Numbered from the stretch's first letter, positions 45,768 through 55,492 are shown. The stretch is 64,000 bases of DNA from Acidobacteriota bacterium (GCA_020439745.1 JAGQSC010000015.1:248001-312000), one strand, 5' to 3'. Notes: a model not told the origin generated them from the sequence alone. A program made the numbers and translations.

Positions 45768-46001
45768 GTCCAGAAGCCGAAAAAAGCCGAAGTCCATCCC
45801 ATCGTGATGGCACGTTTCCAACGGTGCTCAAAGCGGGCCCCCGATCGGGTTCATCGCCCGTTATGCTGCGACCTGCGGTAGGCCCGCTGCGCGGTCCATC
45901 CGCAGGCTAGAATCAGGCCATCCCTAACGGGAAAAGATGTCATGTACACCAATTCAATTCTGGAGTTGTTCTGACGAATAAACGGGAGATCCAAACTCGG
46001 G
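45768..46001. other. 234-bp intergenic gap with a long inverted repeat
   Basis: No coding potential seen. The 7-bp arms CCTGCGG (45872-45878) and CCGCAGG (45900-45906) flank a GC-rich core. It sits between a plus-strand ABC permease and the convergent minus-strand cydB, so a terminator is plausible, but there is no T-run. Confidence 0.3.
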
Positions 46002-47006
46002 TCAGATGGGATTCTCCGCGCGGAAGACGTGGTACAGGTATCCCAGCAACGGCAGTACCAAAGCCAGCACGACGATCAAACCTAGGTTCAGCCAGTACAG
46101 TGTCACATCAGGCGCGTGGCAGTTCCAAATCGTCAGTTCCCGGCCATCTTCAAACCGCATGAAAACAGGGTACTGGGTGGAGAACCAGCCTCCCAAAATA
46201 AACATCATTTGCACGCCAGCCGTGACCCTCATGGCAGCGATACGCTCTTGCTTCAGGCTGCACCACATCCAAATTATTCCCATCGTAGCGATGGCCTGAG
46301 CCATCAACTGGATCGGATTCAATGCCTGCTGCCAGGAAACAGTTCCCGTTGCAGCTCCCATAGCCAAGACCACACCACCCGAAAGAAACGTGACGGCAAA
46401 AAACTGCATCACGCGTTGCCCGATCACCGCTCGGTCGGCCTTGTCCTGCACCTCGCCAAACAAAAAGACAGCAGCCACATAGCCAAACAAGGAAAACACA
46501 AAAACTGCACTGGCACCGCCCAACCAGGTGAACCAGGGAGCCACAAAAAGATCGGAAAACTCAGTGACATCCGATTCGAGTATCACCGGAAAAGGTGAAA
46601 GCAACGACGCGATGATCAACCCGTACATCAATGGCGTAAAGATGGAACTGGCCCTAAAGAGTAGGGTGTAGAATCCTCTCCGAATTTCCGGCTCCGGATC
46701 GTACTTACGGAAGGTGAAGAATGCACCGCGCAAAATGATCCCCAACAGCGCCAACAACAGCGGTACAAAGAGCATCGTCATCATCTCGGCGTACACAGCG
46801 GGGAAACCCACAAACAGGATCACGATCACGGCAATCAGCCACACATGGTTGGCTTCCCATACCGGCGCTAGCGTTTCTTGAATCTTCTCCTGAAGATGTG
46901 GGTGGCGACGTAGCGTCGCTTCTAGAATCCCGCCGCCAAAGTCGGCACCGCCCAACAACGCGTAGGCGCTAAGCGCTACGAGGAGAAAGATCAAGGTGAT
47001 CAGCAT
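46002..47006 (-). CDS. cydB: cytochrome bd oxidase subunit II
   Basis: 334 residues, about eight membrane helices, the usual length for CydB. GGADFGGGILE near the N-terminus, EANHVWLIAVIVILFVGFP and the segment TLLFRASSIFTP are typical. With CydA it forms the high-affinity quinol:O2 oxidase, conserving energy at low oxygen. GGGGAGAG precedes the start, inside a 47-bp spacer after cydA that also encodes an 18-codon frame. Confidence 0.95.
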   Translation of the reverse strand: MLITLIFLLVALSAYALLGGADFGGGILEATLRRHPHLQEKIQETLAPVWEANHVWLIAVIVILFVGFPAVYAEMMTMLFVPLLLALLGIILRGAFFTFRKYDPEPEIRRGFYTLLFRASSIFTPLMYGLIIASLLSPFPVILESDVTEFSDLFVAPWFTWLGGASAVFVFSLFGYVAAVFLFGEVQDKADRAVIGQRVMQFFAVTFLSGGVVLAMGAATGTVSWQQALNPIQLMAQAIATMGIIWMWCSLKQERIAAMRVTAGVQMMFILGGWFSTQYPVFMRFEDGRELTIWNCHAPDVTLYWLNLGLIVVLALVLPLLGYLYHVFRAENPI

Positions 47007-47052
47007 GAGATCATCTCTCCCCTTGAAGGCGTCTTTGTCAGCCGTGCCTTGG

Positions 47053-48366
47053 TCATGCTTCCCTGCTTACAATGGCAAACCAGCGTGACAACAAGTAGAA
47101 CGAAATCACGCCCAGCGACACGTACAGAACCACAATCATGGCAAAGGCCCACCCCAGTCCAGTCACCGGTGTCACTGCATCGGCCGTGCGCATCACGCGG
47201 TAGATGATCCAAGGCTGTCTTCCCACTTCGGTCACCACCCAACCCGCTTCAAGCGCCACGAACCCCAGCGGCATTGTGACCCTCAAGATCCACAGCCACC
47301 ATCGTTTGGCCAGCAAATCCACCTTGCGCCACCTGGCCATGAGGTAAACCACTGCCCAAAGAGCCAGCATCGAACCAATGCCCACCATCGTCTGAAATGC
47401 AAGATGGGTCACAAGGACTGGTGGCCATTCATCGCGTGGGAAGGCGTCCAAACCTGTCACCGCCGCAGAGAAGTCGCCGTGGGCCAGAAAGCTGAGCATG
47501 GCTGGCAGATAGAACCCATATTTCACGGTTTGCGTGGTTTCATCGGGCCAACCGCCCATCAGCAGCGGTGCCGGTGTTTCGCTGTGGAAGTGCGCTTCCA
47601 TGGCAGCCAACTTTTCGGGCTGGCGTTTGGCAATCGCCTTGGCACTCAAGTCGCCCACAAACGGCTGGATTAACGAGCTAATCGCAAGCAGCGGTAGCAA
47701 GTATTCCATTGCCCGACGGTGAAACGACAAAGCCTGACCCCGCAGTAGGCCGACTGCATGAAGTCCTGCCGCGGCCAAACAGGTTGCCTGGAACGCCGCG
47801 ATGAGCATGTGAATCGCCTGTAAAGGCCAGGCCTTGTTGAACATAGCAGCCCACGGATCGATGTTGATTGCCTGTCCGTGGACCCAGTCGAACCCTGCCG
47901 GGGCGTTCATCCAACCATTGGCAGCGATGACTAAGATACCCGAGGCCAACCCAAAAAGGCCTACCAGGAAGGCACATAAAAGGTGGAGGTGCGGAGACAG
48001 TCGGTTCCAACCATAGAGAAACAGACCAAGGAAGATGGCTTCGAGAAAGAACGCAGCCCCTTCGAGTGAGAAAGGCATGCCGAAAATGGGCCCGGCATGC
48101 TTCATAAAATGAGGCCAAAGCAGACCGAGTTGAAAGCTGAGGGCCGTCCCACTAACCGCACCCGTCGCAAACAAGATGGCCGTTCCCTTCATCCAGGCCT
48201 TGGTCAATCGGAGATCGATGGGATTGCCATGTTTGAGGTAGTTCCGATAGGCCAGAAACATCAAGAACGGCATCACCATCGAAATTGAGGCGAAGATGAT
48301 ATGGAAGCCCAGCGAAAACGCCATTTGGCCGCGGGCCAGTTCCAGATGAGACCATTCTGTGAGCAT
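47053..48366 (-). CDS. cydA: cytochrome bd oxidase subunit I
   Basis: 437 residues from ATG at 48366 with CGGAG 7 bases upstream; an ATG at 48384 is less likely. WSHLELARGQMAFSLGFHIIF begins the first helix with its haem His, and SLEGAAFFLEAIFLG carries the two proton-channel glutamates. NGWMNAPAGF is conserved. The length (vs ~520 in E. coli) points to the short-Q-loop class. Haem b595/d/b558 ligands appear retained. Confidence 0.94.
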   Translation of the reverse strand: MLTEWSHLELARGQMAFSLGFHIIFASISMVMPFLMFLAYRNYLKHGNPIDLRLTKAWMKGTAILFATGAVSGTALSFQLGLLWPHFMKHAGPIFGMPFSLEGAAFFLEAIFLGLFLYGWNRLSPHLHLLCAFLVGLFGLASGILVIAANGWMNAPAGFDWVHGQAINIDPWAAMFNKAWPLQAIHMLIAAFQATCLAAAGLHAVGLLRGQALSFHRRAMEYLLPLLAISSLIQPFVGDLSAKAIAKRQPEKLAAMEAHFHSETPAPLLMGGWPDETTQTVKYGFYLPAMLSFLAHGDFSAAVTGLDAFPRDEWPPVLVTHLAFQTMVGIGSMLALWAVVYLMARWRKVDLLAKRWWLWILRVTMPLGFVALEAGWVVTEVGRQPWIIYRVMRTADAVTPVTGLGWAFAMIVVLYVSLGVISFYLLSRWFAIVSREA

Positions 48367-48392
48367 GTACGACTCCGCGGCCATTATAGAGT

Positions 48393-48437
48393 TGGCCGAA
48401 CGGCCACGTGAATACGTCGAAACCTATTTTTTGTTAA
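48393..48437 (-). promoter_or_regulatory. candidate cydA promoter with a leader hairpin
   Basis: TTAACA (48437 to 48432) and TATTCA (48414 to 48409) on the minus strand are 17 bp apart, about 43 bp before the start codon. Downstream, TGGCC-GTTC-GGCCA (48406 to 48393) makes a hairpin in the 5' leader. The -10 is weak (3-4 of 6), so an activator is likely. Confidence 0.4.
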
Positions 48438-48524
48438 CGCAGATCTTTACCGACCAAGAAGTTGCTTCCAAAGATCCGACAAAGCCCGGTAAGGGACAAA
48501 TCATTCATGGCTGACGTGATGAGA

Positions 48525-48543
48525 ATTTGCAGGTAATGCAAAT
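48525..48543. promoter_or_regulatory. ATTTGCA-N5-TGCAAAT palindrome upstream of cydA
   Basis: A perfect 7-bp inverted repeat with 5-bp spacer, 31 bp past the methyltransferase stop and about 160 bp ahead of cydA. Its shape is that of a regulator-binding site; it lacks a T-run for a terminator. Which protein binds is unknown. Confidence 0.4.
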
Positions 48544-48573
48544 CACAATTGAGATCGCACCGTTATCGTAGTC

Positions 48574-49296
48574 TCAAGCCTTGCAGCACCAGCGCTGTCC
48601 TACAGCTGGAAAACTTCCGCGTTCTATGAGCCTAGACTCTAGGCGCTTGATTGACGTGACAAGTCTACGAGCGGTGCTGCCGCATCCGACGAGGTCTGCC
48701 ACATATCTGTAGAGATAGGGCACAGCATGGTGTTGAACTACCTGAAACGATTCTCGGATGGCGAGATTGAGCTCCCGAGCAGGGCGAATGTGGTCTTTGG
48801 GATGGTCTGCACACCAGGTTTCAACGGGAGCCTCAACTGGGCCGAATGGTACGCCACAAACTTCGGCTGCCACTGACATCACGTCAAATAGCCAGGTCGC
48901 TGCGGCTGCATCTACTAATTCGCGATCAAAATCTTCAACGAGCAGAGTGCCTTTAGGCTGCAGCAAACTTCGGGCGTGACGGACCGCATCTTTGGGATCC
49001 GGCATGTGATGGAGCGATCTGGAAAACAGAATTGCTTCCACGGCCGGGCTTGTGTATTTAATGAAGTCGGCACACACCGCGCTGACGCCGAGTTCCCGTG
49101 CCCTCACCACTACATTGGGGTCCGCATCGATGGCAGTCACCTGAAATCCCGCTTCGACGAGCAGGGCTGCAAGCGCACCATCACCACAGCCCACCTCCAG
49201 CAACCGGCACGGTCGCACAGAGCCACACACGAAATCGAACGTATGCCCGACACCAATCGAAAATCCGCCCACTTTGTCATGGTCTGTTTGTGCCAT
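48574..49296 (-). CDS. SAM-dependent methyltransferase
   Basis: 240 residues, class I fold. Motif I is LLEVGCGDG, motif II AIDADP and the acceptor region SLHHMPDPKDAVRHARSLL resembles methyltransferase type 11/25 (UbiE-like), so a small-molecule substrate is likely. The ATG at 49296 is taken; an extension to a TTG at 49317 is possible. It lies alone between the bd oxidase and the divergent serine hydrolase. Confidence 0.85.
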   Translation of the reverse strand: MAQTDHDKVGGFSIGVGHTFDFVCGSVRPCRLLEVGCGDGALAALLVEAGFQVTAIDADPNVVVRARELGVSAVCADFIKYTSPAVEAILFSRSLHHMPDPKDAVRHARSLLQPKGTLLVEDFDRELVDAAAATWLFDVMSVAAEVCGVPFGPVEAPVETWCADHPKDHIRPARELNLAIRESFQVVQHHAVPYLYRYVADLVGCGSTARRLVTSIKRLESRLIERGSFPAVGQRWCCKA

Positions 49297-49452
49297 GGAA
49301 TCCAATCCACATGCCAACGTATTCGGTTACTCAGCGAGAGCTTAGGTTTTCAGATCATACATCCATGGCTTTCGGTAAAGAACCCAAGTCACTTTCGTTC
49401 GTAAGCTGCTTTGGAAGTTTATCCACAACTGACTGAAAACAGGACCATTTCA

Positions 49453-50580
49453 TTGATTAATATTCTGCTGTTCGCAATATGCCAGATTCCGCTGACCCAT
49501 GAAGGCGACATTCAAGCCGTGACCGGAGACCGCGTCAAAGATCTCGATCAAGCGCTTCCCGCCATGATGAGTGAGTTACACATTAACACCGCCGGATTTG
49601 CGCTGATCAAGAGCCACCAGGTTCAATGGCAAAGACAATTTGGTCAACAATCACCAGGCGTAACTGCCGACGCAAAGACGCTCTTCAATGTGGCATCGAT
49701 CACCAAAACCGTCACGGCCGAGACAGTACTTCGCTTGGTGGCACAGGAGAAAATCTCACTTGATGAACCCATGTCAGCCTATTGGGTAGATCCCGACGTC
49801 GCAAACGACCCGCAACATGTCAAGTTAACTCCAAGGATGGCTCTCACCCACACCACCGGTTTCGCGAATTGGCGATACTTTTCCGATGATGGGAAGTTGA
49901 AATTCATCCACGAGCCTGGCACCACGTTCGGGTATTCGGGTGAAGGTATCCGTTACTTGACCACCTTTATTGAAAAGAAGCTCGGAGTCCGTTTCGAGGA
50001 ATTAGTGGTGTCGCTGGTTTTTGAGCCTCTCGGTATGCAAGACGCGTTTGTAAGTGTGCAAAAGGCAATCTTCCCCCGCATCGCCAAACCCTTGGATGCG
50101 GACGGAACCTTCTACGGATATTACTGTCACCCATCCGGGTACTGTCGCCAAGAGGGTGATTTTTCGCCCACGGGAGATATGGTCATCACCGTTTCTGACT
50201 ACGCCAAATTTTTCCTGGCTTCCATGCGCGGCGAAGGTCTATCACAGGAGCTCCAGGAGGCGCGGAACCGCATACACGTCACGGCATATGACATCGACTG
50301 CAAGGGTGCAAATGACGTCATTTGTCCCAAATCCGTGGGTTACGGTTTGGGTTGGAACCTATCCGAATGGGAAGGCGGTCGCTGCATCGGCCATTCTGGT
50401 TCCGATTGGTCCATGGTTTCGTTGGCGTATTACTATCAAAACAGCGGTGATGGACTAATCATCTTCTTCAACGCACCCAACAAGGCCGGCATCGCAGGTA
50501 TGGTCGAGGCGTTGAAGTTACTGGATCCCGATTCCCCAAAACTTCTGGAATACCTAGCCCGCCGAGATCGTGGAAACTAA
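49453..50580 (+). CDS. serine hydrolase, beta-lactamase (class C) family
   Basis: 375 residues from TTG at 49453, chosen because AGGA lies 8 bases before it and a signal-like segment (INILLFAICQIP) starts there; an upstream TTG at 49411 is the alternative. S82-x-x-K85 in VASITKTV and a Y-S-G-like segment (FGYSGEG) fit class-C beta-lactamase/penicillin-binding-type hydrolases or esterases. HSGSDWSMVS is a third family block. True lactamase activity cannot be inferred. Its stop shares CTAA with the next gene. Confidence 0.85.
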   Translation: MINILLFAICQIPLTHEGDIQAVTGDRVKDLDQALPAMMSELHINTAGFALIKSHQVQWQRQFGQQSPGVTADAKTLFNVASITKTVTAETVLRLVAQEKISLDEPMSAYWVDPDVANDPQHVKLTPRMALTHTTGFANWRYFSDDGKLKFIHEPGTTFGYSGEGIRYLTTFIEKKLGVRFEELVVSLVFEPLGMQDAFVSVQKAIFPRIAKPLDADGTFYGYYCHPSGYCRQEGDFSPTGDMVITVSDYAKFFLASMRGEGLSQELQEARNRIHVTAYDIDCKGANDVICPKSVGYGLGWNLSEWEGGRCIGHSGSDWSMVSLAYYYQNSGDGLIIFFNAPNKAGIAGMVEALKLLDPDSPKLLEYLARRDRGN

Positions 50581-50897
50581 CCTTTGAAACCACGATCTGG
50601 TTTTGTATTTGGTCTCGAAGCAGAATCTCGTCGGTTTGAAAGGAGCGTGACACTGATTGAAAGAGAAACAAACACGACCAGCGAGATAGGTAAGAACCAG
50701 CTCAAACCAGTTTCCACTACAGTGCCCCAGTCAGTACCACGTTCGCCGTGAAACAAACCACCGGGATTCAGTCGCCAGTCGAAGTACGTCACCCAAATGG
50801 AAACAATTAATCCCGCAATCGTACCTATCGCACCGCACCTTGCAACAATGCGAATTATTGAAGTCGTTGTATGAGGCAATGACTGTCTAATCTTCAC
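50577..50897 (-). CDS. small two-helix membrane protein, hypothetical
   Basis: 106 residues from GTG at 50897. Two hydrophobic stretches (IIRIVARCGAIGTIAGLIVSI, WFLPISLVVFVSLSISVTLL) separated by a Trp/Gly-rich loop. Convergent with the serine hydrolase and overlapping it by 4 bp. The 258 bp upstream hold no gene; only weak promoter-like hexamers are visible. Unrecognised. Confidence 0.55.
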   Translation of the reverse strand: MKIRQSLPHTTTSIIRIVARCGAIGTIAGLIVSIWVTYFDWRLNPGGLFHGERGTDWGTVVETGLSWFLPISLVVFVSLSISVTLLSNRRDSASRPNTKPDRGFKG

Positions 50898-51155
50898 ACC
50901 TACATATCGCCGTCTGCATTTTGTGTTACGTCAAGATGTGCATCAAGGTTCATTCCGACAAGATTCTTTGACGTCATTGTGAGATCGAGGGCCATCAAAA
51001 GATCATGAGTCTCAGGGATCATCGCAATTTTCGATCGACATCATGAATCCCAAGATCGGTTAACTCGGATTTGGATTCAAAGAAGCAATCTGTCGGTGGT
51101 GGATGTTTTATGATTTTGGCAGCCTGTTAGCCGCCAGCGTACAACCTACAATTGC

Positions 51156-51881
51156 TCATGCGGGCTGCCCAAATGCCTCAAGCAGTAGACGCGGTAGTGC
51201 TAATCGCGCAGGTTCGCGCAACACCAGGTGTGCCGAGGCGCTGAAGGGCGTGGGTTCCGGGTTGATTTCTACGGTAAAGGCTCCGAGTTCGCGGGCTTTG
51301 AACGGTAACATGGCGGCCGGCTGTACCAGAGTCGACGTACCTATAGACAAAAAAACATCGGCGGTTTCGCAGACCCGAAACGAAGCTTCCAAGGCTTCTC
51401 GCGGCAGTGACTCACCAAACCAAACCACGTCAGGACGCAAATAGGCGCCACACAAAGGACACGGCGGCGGGCTGTGATCGGGGAATTCCTCGCAAGGTTC
51501 ACCACATTCACTGCAGCGAATGCGGGTGATATTGCCGTGCAGTTCAATCACGGTTCGGCTGCCGGCACGATGGTGCAACCCATCCACGTTCTGCGTGATC
51601 AAGGTCATTTTTGGGATCTTCATTTCAAGCTCGGCAAGGGCTATATGGCCCTCATGGGGTGCCGCCTTTTGAACCAACCCTCTCCGCCAGGCATACCAAT
51701 CCCAGACACGGGATGGATGGGCTGCAAAGGCCTGCGGCGTGGCTAGATCCTCTGGCCTGAACTGGGCCCAAAGGCCAGTTTGGGCATCACGGAAGGTAGG
51801 CACGCCGCTTTCAGCTGACATGCCGGCCCCGGTAAAGACCACCAGGTGCTTGGCAGCCTTCAATCGTTCAATCAGATTCAT
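51156..51881 (-). CDS. cobB: Sir2-family NAD-dependent protein deacylase
   Basis: 241 residues. FTGAGMSAESGVPTFRD binds NAD; TQNVDGLH and the catalytic His115 (ELHGN) follow; the zinc uses Cys123, Cys126, Cys141 and Cys144. A Tyr63-x-x-Arg66 pair (WYAWRR) is the SIRT5/CobB-type signature for succinyl/malonyl lysine. The start at 51881 has AAGGA 8 bases upstream and overlaps the 5-oxoprolinase gene by 14 bp, so the two are coupled. Confidence 0.92.
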   Translation of the reverse strand: MNLIERLKAAKHLVVFTGAGMSAESGVPTFRDAQTGLWAQFRPEDLATPQAFAAHPSRVWDWYAWRRGLVQKAAPHEGHIALAELEMKIPKMTLITQNVDGLHHRAGSRTVIELHGNITRIRCSECGEPCEEFPDHSPPPCPLCGAYLRPDVVWFGESLPREALEASFRVCETADVFLSIGTSTLVQPAAMLPFKARELGAFTVEINPEPTPFSASAHLVLREPARLALPRLLLEAFGQPA

Positions 51882-54800
51882 TCGACCCGTCCTTCTCGCC
51901 AAAACCGCCACCGCCCGGTGTTTTGATCAATATGCGGTCTCCTTCTTGAACATCGACCTCATCACAGCCCTGCAGTGGCTGCCAAGTACCGTCCTTTGGC
52001 CGCCAACTATTTTGGCCGGGCAACCCATCCGAACCACCCATTATCCCGAAAGGTCGGGTTTTGCGGCGAGTCGTCAGTAGGCTGCAGGTCATCGGTCGCA
52101 GGAACATCAGTTCGCGGACGGCGCCATCGCCACCGCAGAACCGTCCCAAACCACCACTCCCCCGTCGAATCCCAAACTGGAGCAGACGGACGGGGAACAC
52201 ACGTTCTAGGATTTCTGGATCCGTGAGGCGAGAGTTGGTCATATGCGAATGGATAGCGTCGGCTCCGTGGAACCCAGGTCCAGCGCCCGTACCCCCGCAA
52301 ATAGTCTCGTAATACTGCAGCGTGCCATCCCCAAAACTGAAATTGTTCATGGTGCCTTGACTGGCCGCACAGGTGCCAAACGCCGCAAGTAACAGGTCGA
52401 CAATATGTTGGCTTGTCTCCACGTTTCCGGCCGCCACGGCGGCACCCGGTCCGGGATTTAGAACCGAACCCGCAGGTACACGTAAGCGCACAGGCTCCAT
52501 ACAACCCGCATTTAAGGGAATGGCCTCCGAAATCAATGTACGCAGCACATACAAAACAGCAGCACGGGTGATGGCAAGGGGGGCATTCATGTTGTCGTCG
52601 GTCTGGGCCGACGTGCCTTCAAAATCGATCGTCCAAAGGCCATCTGTTCTGCGCGAGATGTCCACGCTGATCACAGCCCCATTGTCCATAGCCAATGACC
52701 AACGGCTCGGCCGAATACCACAGAGCGCACGGCGAATGCTTGCGGCGGCATGGTTGCGAATATGAGTCATATAGGCGAGCAGGGATGCCCAACCCACTCG
52801 CTCAGCCCAAGCAAGTAAATCTCTGCGGCCCCGCATATTGGCCGCGATCTGTGCCTTCAAGTCGGACAGGTTCACCGAAGGGTTCCGAGCAGGGTAGCGA
52901 TGGCTGCTGAGATGTTCCCGTACCTCGTCCGAAAGAAAACGACCCTGTGACTTGATCAAAAACCCACTAAAGACCACGCCTTCTTCTTCGAGTGTCTTGC
53001 TTGCCGAAGGCATGGAGCCGGGAACCGTGCCGCCGATATCGGCATGATGACCGCGTGACGCCACGAAAAACGCCAAATCGCCTGCTACAAAGACGGCTGT
53101 GACCACCGTGATGTCGGGCAAATGGGTGCCCCCCATGGCTGGATCGTTGACCGCGTAACAATCCCCGTCCGAAAAGGGCGTTTCTCGTTCAATCAGCGCC
53201 TTGACGCACATGTCCATGGAACCAATGTGAACCGGCATATGCGGTGCATTGGCGATCAAACGACCCACCGAATCAAAAATGGCACAGGAAAAATCCAGTC
53301 GTTCTTTGATATTCACACTCATGGCCGTCTGTTTGAGGACGACGCCCATGGATTCTGCGACTTCCTGGAAACCATTTCGGTAAACCTCAAGTAGGACCGG
53401 GTCAATAGCCGTTTGAGTGTTCGTGCCTTTTCGGGCAGATACACGATGTAGATCGATCGAACCGTCACTCAGCAGCTGCGCTTGCCAGCCCGGATGTACC
53501 GAAACCGTGGTGTGCGTATCCACCAGCAATGCTGGACCGTCGATGACGGCACCAGATGCCAATCCCGCCGTCCAAACAACTCGGTATTCGTAGGTGTGCC
53601 CGTTGTAATAGACGGATCGATGGGAAGAATTGGGGGCCGATCCCTCGATCCTGATGGCGGGAATCAGATGCCCGATCCGTGCGTAATGGGACAAGCGAGC
53701 GTATTCAATCACCAACGGCCTGTGCTCGGATTCCAGTCCGTACCTCTGTTCATAGCCCCGTTCAAATTCATGCCGCAAGGTGGCTTCAGCGGAAAAGGGA
53801 ACTTCCACTACGTCATCCATACCATCAACGCGCAACCCCAACATCACTTCTTTCCTGCGGGAGTCGTCTGCAGCGATTTCTAATTCCCGATCCAAGTCGC
53901 CCTCGATCTGGTCACACCAACCTGAAATAGACTTCAGTGATGCCTGAGTAAGGGGCGTGCAAAAGGTCCGCTGTCGCGTGGCACTGATCTCAGCCTCGCT
54001 CATGCCCACAGCCGAAAGGAGACTGGCATGCGCAGGTACCATCACTCGATCCATGTCCATCTCATCGGCGATCATGGTGGCGTATTGGCCTGCGGCTCCC
54101 CCGAAACCCAGCAACACCAATTGGCGTGCATCCTGGCCACGTGCCAGAGTGACACGCCTGATCGCGCTGGCCATTTGGTGCACGGCGATCTGAACATAAC
54201 CAAATGCGAGCCGTTCCAAACTGTAGTCCTCATTGAGATCCGTCAATAGCTCGGCTAATGCCACCCTTGCCGCTTTTTCGTTCAGTGGTTGATCGGCATT
54301 GGGTCCAAAGCAGGCTGGAAAATGTTGGGCATCCAAGAAACCCAAAACAACCTGGCAATCCGTCAATGCGGCCGGACCGCCCCTGCCATAGCAAGCCGGA
54401 CCGGGATCGGCGCCAGCGGATTGGGGTCCGACTACCATACGACCATTTGTCGTCTTTAGGAGAGAACCGCCACCTGCCGCAATCGTGTGGATCATTAACG
54501 TCGGGCTGTGTACGCGAACGCCATCGATATCGGTTTCCAAGCGAATCTCAAAGCGGTCAGCAAAAGCGGCGACATCCGTGGAGGTTCCGCCCATGTCCAA
54601 CGACACAAATCCGCGGATGCCATGTCTTCTGGCAACTGCTGCAGTGCCCGCAACACCTCCCGCAGGACCTGACAAAAGACTTTCATGGGGCAAGAACCGC
54701 GATAGGCTCGTAAGTTCACCCCGCGACGTCATAGCCCAAGCACGTCCCTTCCCTATGGCTTGTTGCGTACGCCTGACGAATTCCATCAATTTGTTGCTCA

Positions 54801-55416
54801 AGTAAGCATTCAGGACGGCGGTGTCGCTGCGCGGCAACCATTTCACCATGCGACTTACATCCGTGGAACAGGTCACCCACTTGAAACCGAGATTCATGGC
54901 TATTTCCGCTGCACGTCGCTCATGGGAGGGATTGGCATAGGCATTGACAAATCCGATAGCCAGCACCGTGTATCCTTTTTCAAGTGCTGCAGTCAACGAG
55001 GCTTGTAGGCTGGGCTCGTCGAGTGGGTCTATTACGCGACCTTGCGCATCCATGCGCTCGCGGGCCTCAACCACTGAGTCATAGAGCGGTTGCGTCCTTT
55101 GGATATTCAGATCGAAGAGATCAGTTCGATGCTGGGTACCTATCAAAAGCGCGTCGGCGAAACCGGAGGTCGTCAGAAACAGCACCCTTTCGCCACGTCG
55201 CTCCAGCAATGCATTGGTTCCGACGGTGGTGCCTATCTTGAGTCCGGTCACGGGCGCCTCACCCGCCAATTGCTGAACAGCGCGAGTGATTGGATCCTTA
55301 CCCGCTAATGAGCGCGACGGGAGTTTTTCCAGGTGGATTCCGCCTTGTGGATCCATAGCCACCACATCGGTAAACGTACCGCCTTGATCGATCCAAAACC
55401 ACCATCCGCGATCCAT
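51868..55416 (-). CDS. 5-oxoprolinase, HyuA-HyuB fused (OPLAH type)
   Basis: 1182 residues; ATP-dependent opening of 5-oxoproline (or hydantoins) to glutamate. The N-terminal half (HyuA) has DQGGTFTDVV, GTTVGTNALLER and SLDMGGTSTDVA; the C-terminal half (HyuB) starts about residue 680 (PVLLEVYRNGFQEVAESMG) with GGTHLPDITV and GGDGAVRELMFL. The fused form is typical of eukaryotes and some bacteria. ATG at 55416 preferred; GTG two codons earlier is possible. Cytoplasmic. Confidence 0.93.
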   Translation of the reverse strand: MDRGWWFWIDQGGTFTDVVAMDPQGGIHLEKLPSRSLAGKDPITRAVQQLAGEAPVTGLKIGTTVGTNALLERRGERVLFLTTSGFADALLIGTQHRTDLFDLNIQRTQPLYDSVVEARERMDAQGRVIDPLDEPSLQASLTAALEKGYTVLAIGFVNAYANPSHERRAAEIAMNLGFKWVTCSTDVSRMVKWLPRSDTAVLNAYLSNKLMEFVRRTQQAIGKGRAWAMTSRGELTSLSRFLPHESLLSGPAGGVAGTAAVARRHGIRGFVSLDMGGTSTDVAAFADRFEIRLETDIDGVRVHSPTLMIHTIAAGGGSLLKTTNGRMVVGPQSAGADPGPACYGRGGPAALTDCQVVLGFLDAQHFPACFGPNADQPLNEKAARVALAELLTDLNEDYSLERLAFGYVQIAVHQMASAIRRVTLARGQDARQLVLLGFGGAAGQYATMIADEMDMDRVMVPAHASLLSAVGMSEAEISATRQRTFCTPLTQASLKSISGWCDQIEGDLDRELEIAADDSRRKEVMLGLRVDGMDDVVEVPFSAEATLRHEFERGYEQRYGLESEHRPLVIEYARLSHYARIGHLIPAIRIEGSAPNSSHRSVYYNGHTYEYRVVWTAGLASGAVIDGPALLVDTHTTVSVHPGWQAQLLSDGSIDLHRVSARKGTNTQTAIDPVLLEVYRNGFQEVAESMGVVLKQTAMSVNIKERLDFSCAIFDSVGRLIANAPHMPVHIGSMDMCVKALIERETPFSDGDCYAVNDPAMGGTHLPDITVVTAVFVAGDLAFFVASRGHHADIGGTVPGSMPSASKTLEEEGVVFSGFLIKSQGRFLSDEVREHLSSHRYPARNPSVNLSDLKAQIAANMRGRRDLLAWAERVGWASLLAYMTHIRNHAAASIRRALCGIRPSRWSLAMDNGAVISVDISRRTDGLWTIDFEGTSAQTDDNMNAPLAITRAAVLYVLRTLISEAIPLNAGCMEPVRLRVPAGSVLNPGPGAAVAAGNVETSQHIVDLLLAAFGTCAASQGTMNNFSFGDGTLQYYETICGGTGAGPGFHGADAIHSHMTNSRLTDPEILERVFPVRLLQFGIRRGSGGLGRFCGGDGAVRELMFLRPMTCSLLTTRRKTRPFGIMGGSDGLPGQNSWRPKDGTWQPLQGCDEVDVQEGDRILIKTPGGGGFGEKDGSNESD

Positions 55417-55492
55417 AACCACATTCTACTATGCGTCCATTATCAGCGGCTTGCGGTAGAATGACTGCCAAATCACTTCTAGAGGAACGCTC

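Noticed and set aside
45272-45910. A 212-codon plus-strand frame over the end of the ABC permease
   Set aside because: Arg/Gly-rich translation in a different phase from the membrane protein, with no motif and no start signal.
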